In this document: piece after piece, positions 1 through 5,798 of the stretch | Layout: each line of letters opens with the position of its first letter | How positions within the stretch are numbered: position 1 is the stretch's first letter | Source: Dehalococcoidia bacterium | GTDB taxonomy: Bacteria; Chloroflexota; Dehalococcoidia; JAUSJJ01 | Reading direction: 5' to 3' | Assembly: GCA_030647705.1 (NCBI GenBank) | Contig: JAUSJJ010000166.1 | Coordinates: 1-10,136 of the forward strand | DNA: 10,136 nucleotides | The notes under the pieces: model-generated | Seen by the model: only the letters and a program-made list of their open reading frames with translations | Database searches by the model: none | What the model was told of the DNA's origin: nothing | Position numbers and translations under genes: made by a program

Positions 1-456
1 GGACGCCGAACGTTTCTTGAGCCGGTCCGCCAGGACGTCCACAGTGAAATCGGCAGATAGCGGCTCCGGCCCCAGCTTCCCCACAACCTGCGATGGCTCC
101 GCCACCAGCCACAGCTTCCCCAGCTTGCGACGGTCGAGAAAGACGAGCCTGTCTCCGTTGTCGAAGTAGAACACGGCCCTGGCATACGGGCTGGACTCCG
201 GCGGATTCATCAGGAGAGCGCCGGTCATCCTCAGATGAGCGATCATACTCTCACCGCTGGAAAGCCTGAAGATGAGATACTTCCCTCTCCGTTCCAAGCC
301 CTGTATGGCCTTGCCCTGCAGTCCCTGCGAGAACCCAAGCGGCGACGGGTGGCTGATGGTGCTGGGAGAAAGCACCTCCACACGTATCACCTTCCGCCCG
401 GCAACTCGCGGGGCAAGCTCGTTCCTGATGGTTTCGACTTCGGGAAGCTCAGGCAT
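1..456 (-). CDS. mutM: Formamidopyrimidine-DNA glycosylase (Fpg/MutM), N-terminal part, cut by window edge
   Basis: Base-excision repair enzyme that removes oxidised purines such as 8-oxoguanine and cleaves the strand through its AP-lyase activity. The 152 visible codons begin MPELPEVETI, the family signature: Pro2 is the Schiff-base nucleophile and Glu3 the general acid, and both are present. Further family landmarks are RRGKYL (57-62, Lys59 matching the catalytic-site lysine), HLRMTG (74-79), DRRKLG (108-113) and LGPEPL (128-133). The intercalating aromatic usually found in the DxRRFG-type loop appears to be Leu112 here, a mild deviation. The C-terminal helix-two-turn-helix and zinc finger lie beyond position 1 and cannot be checked. 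The ATG at 454-456 directly follows the polA stop codon (TAG then ATG, no gap), so translation is probably coupled to polA. Confidence 0.96.
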   Translation of the reverse strand, partial: MPELPEVETIRNELAPRVAGRKVIRVEVLSPSTISHPSPLGFSQGLQGKAIQGLERRGKYLIFRLSSGESMIAHLRMTGALLMNPPESSPYARAVFYFDNGDRLVFLDRRKLGKLWLVAEPSQVVGKLGPEPLSADFTVDVLADRLKKRSAS

Positions 457-3246
457 CTACTCCATTTCCCCCCAGTTTTTCCCCACATTCACGCTGACTT
501 TGAGAGGGACGCTCAAAGGCAAGGCGCCCGGCATCACCTCCAGAGCCAGCGCCTTCATCTCCTCCAGCTCAACCTCGGGCGTCTCGAAGATAAGCTCGTC
601 GTGCACCTGGAGCAGCATCCTGCTCTGAAGCCCGCGCTGGTCCATCCGCCGCTGGAGCTCTATCATGGCCACCTTGATGACATCCGCCGAAGTGCCCTGG
701 ACGGGCATATTGATCGCCATGCGCTCCGCCGCCATCCTGATCTGGGGGTTGCCGGCCTTTATCTCGGGAATGTAGCGCCTCCTGCCCAACAGCGTCTCCA
801 CGTATCCCTCAGCCGCTGCCTTCTGCTTGGTCTCGGTGAGGTACTTCTTAACGCCGCTGTACTTCTCGAAATAGGCACTGATGAACTGGGCCGCTTCTTG
901 TCTGGAGAGGTCGGTGCCCTGGGCCAGTCCGAACTCGCTCATGCCGTAGATCACACCGAAGTTCACAGTTTTCGCCACCCTTCGCATCTCGGACGTCACG
1001 TCCGCACGGGATACCCCGAATATCTCTGAAGCAGTAGCCGCATGAACGTCCTCGTCCGCGGAGAAGGCAGCGACCAGGCGCGGGTCCTGGGACAGATGTG
1101 CCAGCACCCTGAGGTCTATCTGGGAGTAATCGGCAGACACCAGGCGCCAGGCTTCCTGGCCCGCGATGAACGCCCGGCGCACCTGTTTGCCCTCCTCGGA
1201 GCGGATGGGGATGTTCTGCAGGTTGGGGTCGCTCGAGGACAGGCGCCCGGTGACGGTGCCGGTCTGGTTGAAGGTGGTGTGCACCCTTCCCGTGCGGGGA
1301 TCGATAAGCGCAGGCAGGGCGTCGATGTAGGTCGACTTCAGCTTGGAGGCCTGGCGGTATTCCAGCATGAGCGGTATCACCGGATGGGCGTCGCGCAACC
1401 CTTCCAGGATGGCCGCCTCGGTAGAATAACCGCCTTTGGTCTTACGGGGCTTGGGCAAACCCAGCTCGTCGAAAAGCACTCCCGAAAGCTGCTGCGATGA
1501 GTTCACATTGAACATGTGGCCGATAGCATTGTAGATGTCCAGCTCAAGCCTGGAGAGACGCTCTCGCAGCCGTTGAGACAGCTCCCCGAGCAGGGCCGTA
1601 TCCAGCGCCACCCCGGCCTGTTCCATACGGAAGAGGAGTGGAATCAGCGGCATTTCGACGTCGTGGAACAGCTTGCCCAGACTGCGGCTCCCGAGCTCGA
1701 TCCCCAGCTTGTCGGCAAGCCTGTTTGTGATGTCCACGTTGACACAAGCATAGACCATCGCCTGCGGAATGGGCAGGTCTGCGATCGACGTCTTCCTGGC
1801 TTTCGTCCCCACGACATCGGCCAACGAAGGCGCCTCAAAGCCAAGATGCCCGAAAGCCAGTGGCTTCAGGCCCAGGGCCTTCTCACCCAGTAAGTGGGCC
1901 GCAATCATGGTGTCGAAGGTCAATCCATCCAGAACCACCCCATGCCGGGCCAGCACAGTCATGTCGGACTTGGCATCGTGTGCGACTTTTCGACCTGTAC
2001 CGCTTGCCAGGACCGCTCTCAGCTTGTCAAGCACAATCGAGACCGGCAACTGGCCATTATCGTCCCCCAACGTCACATTCCGGTGTCCCAGCGGCACATA
2101 GTGCGCTTTGTTGGCAGAGGTCGAAAAAGCGATGCCCACCAGCTCAGCCTGCCGCGGGCTCTTCTCAGTCGCCACAACGTTGAGCGCAAAGACAGGGGCC
2201 GCCCCCAGCTCCGCGACCAGCCTGTCCAGGCTATCGGTGGTGTTGACCACCTGATAGTCCCCTTGAACCCGCGAAACGCTCACCGCAGCCTCGCCGAGTT
2301 CGAACATCGTAGGGGCGGGGCGTTCTGCAGCGCCGGCTGGAGCTTCCTGTTCGGGCAGCTTGGAAAGCAAAGTGCTGAACTCCAGCTCACGGAACAGCGC
2401 AACCACTCGCGCGCGGTCATAGTGGCTGACCTGGCACGCAGCCATTTCCAGCGTTATCGGCACATCGAGGACGATTGTGGTCAATTCCTTGCTCTTGAGC
2501 GCGATCTCCTGGCCGGACCTGAGCAGTTCACGCACCCGCTCAGGCGTCACCTCCTCCAAATGGGAGTAGATGCCCTCGATGCTGCCAAACTGCTGGACAA
2601 GCCTGGAGGCAGTCTTCTCGCCAATGCCGCGCACTCCCGGAATGTTGTCAGAAGCATCCCCGGCCAGCGCCTTGAGGTCAGCCATCTGCCGGGGGCTCAC
2701 GCCGTAGCGCTCACGTACCAGCCCCTCATCGTAGAGCACGGTCTCGCTGAAGGCCCTGCCCGGCTTGGGAATGACCACCTTGACCCGCGGCGAGACGAGT
2801 TGCATGGTGTCCATGTCACCGCTGACAATGAGGGTGTCCACGTCCAAGTCGGTCGCCTGCCGGCAAAGCGTGCCTATCACGTCATCAGCCTCATATCCCT
2901 GAAGCTCGAATACGGGGATGCTGAAGGCCGCCACCAGCTCTCTCACGCGATGAAACTGGGCTACCAGCTCATCGGGCGCCTTGGGACGATGTGCCTTGTA
3001 CTCCTCGAACTGGATACGCCTGAAGGTGGGCGCGGGGTAGTCGAAAGCTACTGCCCAGTGCGTGGGCTTGAGCTCACGCTGCACCTTCAGCAGTGTGGAG
3101 GCGAAGCCATACACCGCCCCCACTATCTCCCCGGTCTTGCTTACGGTGAGCGGAGGCAGCGCATGGAACGCCCGATGGACAATAGCGTTGCCATCGAACA
3201 GCAAGAGCACCGGTTTTTCAGGGGACATCTTCGCCGCATCCATCAC
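457..3246 (-). CDS. polA: DNA polymerase I
   Basis: 929-residue family A polymerase for gap filling in repair and Okazaki fragment maturation. An N-terminal 5'-3' exonuclease domain (about 10-295) carries LFDGNAIVHRAF (16-27), YEADDVIGTL (118-127) and GDASDNIPGVRGIGEKTA (196-213). A 3'-5' exonuclease-like domain (about 330-515) is degenerate: by alignment to E. coli Pol I, Asp355, Glu357 and Asp501 become Asn356, Val358 and Asn503, and only Asp428 remains, so proofreading is probably absent. The polymerase domain has motif A DYSQIDLR (706-713), motif B RRVAKTVNFGVIYG (755-768) and motif C QVHDELIFE (880-888). Motif A has Asp711 where Glu is usual. The longest frame starts with GTG at 3244-3246; ATG at 3241-3243 or ATG at 3226-3228 (before SPEKPVLLLFDG) are alternatives, and none has a clear Shine-Dalgarno. 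mutM follows directly. Confidence 0.98.
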   Translation of the reverse strand: MMDAAKMSPEKPVLLLFDGNAIVHRAFHALPPLTVSKTGEIVGAVYGFASTLLKVQRELKPTHWAVAFDYPAPTFRRIQFEEYKAHRPKAPDELVAQFHRVRELVAAFSIPVFELQGYEADDVIGTLCRQATDLDVDTLIVSGDMDTMQLVSPRVKVVIPKPGRAFSETVLYDEGLVRERYGVSPRQMADLKALAGDASDNIPGVRGIGEKTASRLVQQFGSIEGIYSHLEEVTPERVRELLRSGQEIALKSKELTTIVLDVPITLEMAACQVSHYDRARVVALFRELEFSTLLSKLPEQEAPAGAAERPAPTMFELGEAAVSVSRVQGDYQVVNTTDSLDRLVAELGAAPVFALNVVATEKSPRQAELVGIAFSTSANKAHYVPLGHRNVTLGDDNGQLPVSIVLDKLRAVLASGTGRKVAHDAKSDMTVLARHGVVLDGLTFDTMIAAHLLGEKALGLKPLAFGHLGFEAPSLADVVGTKARKTSIADLPIPQAMVYACVNVDITNRLADKLGIELGSRSLGKLFHDVEMPLIPLLFRMEQAGVALDTALLGELSQRLRERLSRLELDIYNAIGHMFNVNSSQQLSGVLFDELGLPKPRKTKGGYSTEAAILEGLRDAHPVIPLMLEYRQASKLKSTYIDALPALIDPRTGRVHTTFNQTGTVTGRLSSSDPNLQNIPIRSEEGKQVRRAFIAGQEAWRLVSADYSQIDLRVLAHLSQDPRLVAAFSADEDVHAATASEIFGVSRADVTSEMRRVAKTVNFGVIYGMSEFGLAQGTDLSRQEAAQFISAYFEKYSGVKKYLTETKQKAAAEGYVETLLGRRRYIPEIKAGNPQIRMAAERMAINMPVQGTSADVIKVAMIELQRRMDQRGLQSRMLLQVHDELIFETPEVELEEMKALALEVMPGALPLSVPLKVSVNVGKNWGEME

Positions 3247-3260
3247 AGGTATTTGCCCAG

Positions 3261-3269
3261 ATTATACCA
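3261..3269 (-). promoter_or_regulatory. Candidate extended -10 promoter for polA-mutM
   Basis: On the minus strand the sequence reads TGG-TATAAT: a perfect -10 hexamer (3261-3266) preceded by TG at the extended -10 position. No good -35 hexamer lies 16-18 bp upstream. The predicted transcription start near 3254 leaves only about 8 bases before GTG 3246 and about 26 before ATG 3228, which slightly favours the shorter polA start. It is downstream of the 3352-3400 hairpin, so polA would be transcribed independently of the ferredoxin gene. Confidence 0.5.
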
Positions 3270-3351
3270 CGTCCTTTGGTCGTAGAGTGAGCTTCTCCAA
3301 CGAGAGCGGGCAGGCTTCACACGTGGGAAATGCGGCCACGACATGGGAATA

Positions 3352-3400
3352 CAAAACGAAAGCCAGAAGGTGGTGTCCCTACCTTCTGGCTTTCGTTTTG
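3352..3400 (-). terminator. Bidirectional-looking intrinsic terminator after the ferredoxin gene
   Basis: A perfect 20-bp inverted repeat (3352-3371 and 3381-3400) with a 9-base loop (GGTGTCCCT). The outer stem pairs AAAA with TTTT, so both strands end in a short U-run; on the minus strand the right arm is followed by GTATT. It sits 27 bases past the ferredoxin stop codon and before the polA promoter. The stem is much longer than most intrinsic terminators. Confidence 0.8.
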
Positions 3401-3402
3401 CA

Positions 3403-3417
3403 CTCGCTCGTAGCGAG
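3403..3417. repeat. Small hairpin next to the terminator
   Basis: Perfect 6-bp inverted repeat CTCGCT-CGT-AGCGAG with a 3-base loop, in the ten bases between the ferredoxin stop codon and the large terminator stem. It could assist termination or protect the transcript end, but this is only inferred from position. Confidence 0.35.
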
Positions 3418-3426
3418 AACGTCAAC

Positions 3427-3690
3427 TCACTTAGGAGTCTGCCCCGGATGGAGCTTCTTCCACTTCGCCAGCAGTTGCTCCTTGGTCTCCTTGTTCGCGG
3501 GATCTGGCACGCAGCAATCAACCGGACAAACCTCAACGCACTTCGGCGTTTCGTAGTTACCCACGCACTCGGTGCACTTGGCAGCGTCGATCACGTACAT
3601 GCTGTCGCCCTCACGGATCGCCTGGTTGACGTCGCACTCAGGCTCGCATGCGCCACAGCTAATACACTCTTCAGTAATCTTATAGGCCAT
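3427..3690 (-). CDS. 2[4Fe-4S] ferredoxin, Alvin/YfhL type
   Basis: Small (87 residues) soluble electron carrier. The first cluster motif is Cys9-x2-Cys12-x2-Cys15-x3-Cys19, and the second is Cys39-x2-Cys42-x8-Cys51-x3-Cys55-Pro. The eight-residue insertion between the second and third cysteines of the second motif, plus a C-terminal extension of about 30 residues, marks the Allochromatium/YfhL-like class known for low and widely split cluster potentials. Two extra cysteines (Cys59, Cys60) follow the second motif. The residue after Cys19 is Asp rather than the usual Pro. The start ATG has a strong Shine-Dalgarno (AGGAGG, 3697-3702 on the minus strand) about six bases upstream. No dedicated redox partner is adjacent, so the partner cannot be named. 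A terminator follows the gene. Confidence 0.95.
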   Translation of the reverse strand: MAYKITEECISCGACEPECDVNQAIREGDSMYVIDAAKCTECVGNYETPKCVEVCPVDCCVPDPANKETKEQLLAKWKKLHPGQTPK

Positions 3691-3861
3691 AAACTACCTC
3701 CTATTATATATTTCATCACATCGTGACCACGCTATCCAACCGTCGGACGCAGGCCAACAGAGCACACTTCACCCCGCCGGCGCACAACAACGGGAATCGA
3801 GAGCGCAAAGCAATCTCAACCGTCGGTGACACCGATGCCGCGCTCCTGCTTGACGACCAGC

Positions 3862-4356
3862 CTAGAATCTGCTGGTAGCCCCGGTATCGCGCTCCAGGAG
3901 AGAGATCCCCTTGCGGACGCTGGCGATGAGGCCCGCGAGCTGAGCATCGAGCGTACGCAGCACTTCCAGCGTATACTGGTTGGCCTCGTTACGCCTGGCA
4001 ATCGCCTCACGCTCAGCATCATTGAGTGCCGCGCGAGCACGCTCGTCTGCCTCCGCGAGTATCTCCTGGGCTCTCCTGTCGGAGGCCTTGACCACGGCGC
4101 TGTCCTTGATCTTGGCCTTGTACTCTTCCTCCGCGGCAGCAGTAATGCGCTTGGCTTCCCTGGCGCCCTGATTGATGAGTTCTTCGCGCTCAGCTATGAT
4201 CTGCTGTGCCCGTCTGGTATCGGCGGGGACCGCCTGGCGCAGCTTCTGCACCGTATCCCGGAGCTGTCGCTCGTCCACCATTACCCCCAAGCCGGGGAGC
4301 TTCTTTGCTGACGTCACCAAGGTCTCGATCTTGTCTATGTACTCGAGCATCTCCAT
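3862..4356 (-). CDS. Coiled-coil protein of the coaD neighbourhood (DivIVA/ATP-synthase-b-like)
   Basis: 164-residue, highly charged, mostly helical protein with no signal peptide or membrane segment. The N-terminus MEMLEYIDKIETLV is followed by a Gly/Pro break (about 20-25) and a long Ala/Glu/Arg-rich helix (about 28-155). Two internal copies of a similar segment are visible: TRRAQQIIAE (47-56) and DRRAQEILAE (93-102). Proteins of this look, often annotated as ATP synthase subunit b-like or DivIVA-like, lie beside coaD in Actinobacteria and Chloroflexota; from memory, the Streptomyces rsmD-coaD cluster has such a gene, and a cell-envelope or division role is plausible but not shown here. A good Shine-Dalgarno (AAGGAGGG, 4366-4373) precedes the ATG at 4354-4356 by nine bases. 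It is third in the rsmD-coaD operon, 68 bases after coaD. Confidence 0.85.
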   Translation of the reverse strand: MEMLEYIDKIETLVTSAKKLPGLGVMVDERQLRDTVQKLRQAVPADTRRAQQIIAEREELINQGAREAKRITAAAEEEYKAKIKDSAVVKASDRRAQEILAEADERARAALNDAEREAIARRNEANQYTLEVLRTLDAQLAGLIASVRKGISLLERDTGATSRF

Positions 4357-4408
4357 AGGACAAGGCCCTCCTTCCCTTTCGCTTTGGACATTATGTGGGC
4401 GGTAAACC

Positions 4409-4425
4409 GTCCGCCTCAGGCGGAC
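4409..4425. repeat. GC-rich hairpin overlapping the coaD stop codon
   Basis: Perfect 7-bp inverted repeat GTCCGCC-TCA-GGCGGAC. Its last base is the final base of the coaD TAG codon. Fifteen bases of it (4411-4425) match 7811-7825 in the intergenic repeat at 14 of 15 positions, so it may be the core of the same repeat family. There is no U-run, so it is more likely an mRNA processing or stability element, or a repeat remnant, than a terminator. Confidence 0.55.
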
Positions 4426-5009
4426 TAGTCTTTCTTTCGCGCGGCCCCCCGTGCGGACTGGTTGATCAGTTTCTCTCGCTCCTTGAGCGTCTCCTGCGCC
4501 GACCGCTTCTCCAGCGAGCCTATCTCTTTAACCCCTCTAAGCTTCTTCTTCATGGCGTCGGCCACGTGCTTAGGGACCAGGTTGTCGATGTAGCCACCCA
4601 GTGAGAAGACCTCTTTCACCAGGCTGGAGCTTAGAAACTGATACTCCAGGCTGGCCATCAAGCTTACCAGCTCAACGTCCGGGGCCAGGTTCTTGTTCAT
4701 CATGGCCATCTCGAATTCCCGCTCGAAATCCGAACTCATCCTCAGCCCCCGGACCAGCGCCTGCGCCCCGACCTTCCTGGCGAACTCTACGGTCAGGCCG
4801 ATGTAGGGCCTGACTTTGACATTAGAAAGATGACTTACCGCATGCTCCACCATTTTCGTACGTTCATCGGTAGTGAACAACAGGTGCTTGGGAGGAGCAT
4901 CATAAACGCCGATAACCACGGTATCGAAAAGAGCGGCAGCCCTGGTGATGATATCGAGGTGACCATGGGTCACGGGATCGAAGCTGCCTGGATAAAGAAC
5001 GGTAGCCAA
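4425..5009 (-). CDS. coaD: Phosphopantetheine adenylyltransferase with C-terminal extension
   Basis: Transfers AMP from ATP to 4'-phosphopantetheine, giving dephospho-CoA, the penultimate step of CoA synthesis in the cytosol. The nucleotidyltransferase signature PGSFDPVTHGHLDII (7-21) contains the T/HxGH motif (Thr14 to His17). RGLRMSSDFEREFEMA (87-102) and FLSSSLVKEV (125-134) are the other family motifs. The core ends near residue 158; the usual length is about 160, whereas this protein has 194. The extra tail is charged and contains EREKLINQSAR (177-187), resembling a segment of the next gene's product. The start is TTG (5007-5009), chosen because GSFDP must lie at the N-terminus and because AGGAGGG ends five bases before it. 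The gene begins one base after the rsmD stop codon. Confidence 0.97.
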   Translation of the reverse strand: MATVLYPGSFDPVTHGHLDIITRAAALFDTVVIGVYDAPPKHLLFTTDERTKMVEHAVSHLSNVKVRPYIGLTVEFARKVGAQALVRGLRMSSDFEREFEMAMMNKNLAPDVELVSLMASLEYQFLSSSLVKEVFSLGGYIDNLVPKHVADAMKKKLRGVKEIGSLEKRSAQETLKEREKLINQSARGAARKKD

Positions 5010-5010
5010 A

Positions 5011-5571
5011 CTAACCCTCCTGGCTTTCCCTAAACCGGTAGACGGATACCCGGGTGTCTCCGTGACGCAGTTCCCTGGTCAAATGAAATCCGCCGTAACT
5101 TCCTTCCAAAGCCCTCCGCCTGGAATGCTCGATCACCACGGTTGACCGTGGTGTCAGCGCCTTGGAGCTGAAAAGCCTGCGTAACGCCGATGGCAGGTCG
5201 GGATCGGCGTACGGCGGGTCAACGAAAACCAGATCGTAACCTTCCTGAAGGAAGGACAATGCCTTCTCCGTGGAGCAGCAATGCACCTTCGCCTCTTCGC
5301 TGAACCCCGTATGTTCCAGGTTGTCCTTGATAACCGCGCAGTTGCGGGAGTCCTGTTCCACGGAATCAAGCCATTCCGCGCCCCGGCTCAACGCCTCTAT
5401 CCCCATAGCTCCGGTGCCGGCGTAGAGGTCGAGCACACGGCCCCATTCGACTCCCATCGCTTCCAGCATGGAGAAAATCGCCCCCCGAACCATGTCGGAG
5501 GTCGGACGAACGCTAGAACCGCGCGGAGCTTTTATGCGATGCCCCTTCGCTGCACCTGCAATTACGCGCAT
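5011..5571 (-). CDS. rsmD: 16S rRNA (guanine(966)-N2)-methyltransferase
   Basis: 186-residue SAM-dependent methyltransferase that modifies G966 of 16S rRNA on the assembled small subunit. The N-terminal signature RVIAGAAKGHRIKAP (2-16) and RPTSDMVRGAIFSML (22-36) are typical of the family, although the usual RE pair of RPTxxxxRE is Arg29-Gly30 here. Motif I, the SAM site, is LDLYAGTGAMGIEALSRGA (47-65). The amino-methyltransferase catalytic motif DPPY is at 118-121, and GDTRVSVYR (171-179) closes the fold. Length fits the family. The ATG at 5569-5571 has no strong Shine-Dalgarno, but a good promoter lies just upstream. First gene of the rsmD-coaD-coiled-coil operon. Confidence 0.95.
   Translation of the reverse strand: MRVIAGAAKGHRIKAPRGSSVRPTSDMVRGAIFSMLEAMGVEWGRVLDLYAGTGAMGIEALSRGAEWLDSVEQDSRNCAVIKDNLEHTGFSEEAKVHCCSTEKALSFLQEGYDLVFVDPPYADPDLPSALRRLFSSKALTPRSTVVIEHSRRRALEGSYGGFHLTRELRHGDTRVSVYRFRESQEG
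5017..5023 (-). promoter_or_regulatory. Ribosome binding site for coaD inside the 3' end of rsmD
   Basis: AGGAGGG on the minus strand, within the last codons of rsmD and five bases before TTG. It decides the non-ATG start of coaD and implies coupled translation of the two genes. Confidence 0.8.
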
Positions 5572-5598
5572 TTCACATACTGCTGCGGCTTATCCAAC

Positions 5599-5626
5599 AT
5601 TATACCCTCAACTTTTCCGCAGTCAA
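5599..5626 (-). promoter_or_regulatory. Sigma70-type promoter of the rsmD-coaD operon
   Basis: On the minus strand, TTGACT (5621-5626) and TATAAT (5599-5604) are separated by 16 bp, matching the consensus at 5/6 and 6/6 positions. The predicted start near 5592 gives a leader of about 20 bases to the rsmD ATG. Confidence 0.8.
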
Positions 5627-5657
5627 GTAGGTTCCGAGGCAAGTTAGCTATAGGAAA

Positions 5658-5672
5658 GGCCGCTTCGCGGCC
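5658..5672. repeat. Short palindrome in the rsmD/acpS divergent spacer
   Basis: Perfect 6-bp inverted repeat GGCCGC-TTC-GCGGCC, between the divergent promoters at 5599-5626 and 5760-5787. It may be an operator-like dyad or another small hairpin repeat; nothing in the sequence settles this. The rest of the 227-bp spacer shows no gene. Confidence 0.35.
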
Positions 5673-5759
5673 AAACCCGCCGGAGAAGACCAGTCACGCC
5701 GCAGTGAGTATTGTAACCGCCATCCCGGACATCCGTCAATGCTACCTTCGGCTCAAGTC

Positions 5760-5787
5760 TTGCCCGCCACGCCTGGTATGTTATACT
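5760..5787 (+). promoter_or_regulatory. Promoter of the acpS-nnr operon
   Basis: TTGCCC (5760-5765, 4/6 match) and TATACT (5782-5787, 5/6) with a 16-bp spacer, plus TG at the extended -10 position (5779-5780). The predicted start near 5794 lies about five bases before ATG 5799 or fourteen before GTG 5808, so the message would be nearly leaderless. Confidence 0.65.
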
Positions 5788-5798
5788 GTAGGCGAGGA

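Noticed and set aside
235..1029. 264-codon plus-strand frame across mutM and the end of polA
   Set aside because: It lies antisense to two clearly identified genes and crosses their junction, with a His/Leu/Arg-rich product typical of shadow frames.
1894..3285. 463-codon open frame on the plus strand, opposite polA
   Set aside because: It is antisense to a full polA gene with all motifs intact; the product looks low-complexity and resembles no family. GC-rich codon use on the other strand keeps the frame open by chance.
3703..3708. TATAAT upstream of the ferredoxin gene as its promoter
   Set aside because: Transcription from it would begin at about the end of the AGGAGG Shine-Dalgarno and so lose it, and no -35 or TGn element is present. 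The box is probably part of an AT-rich leader.
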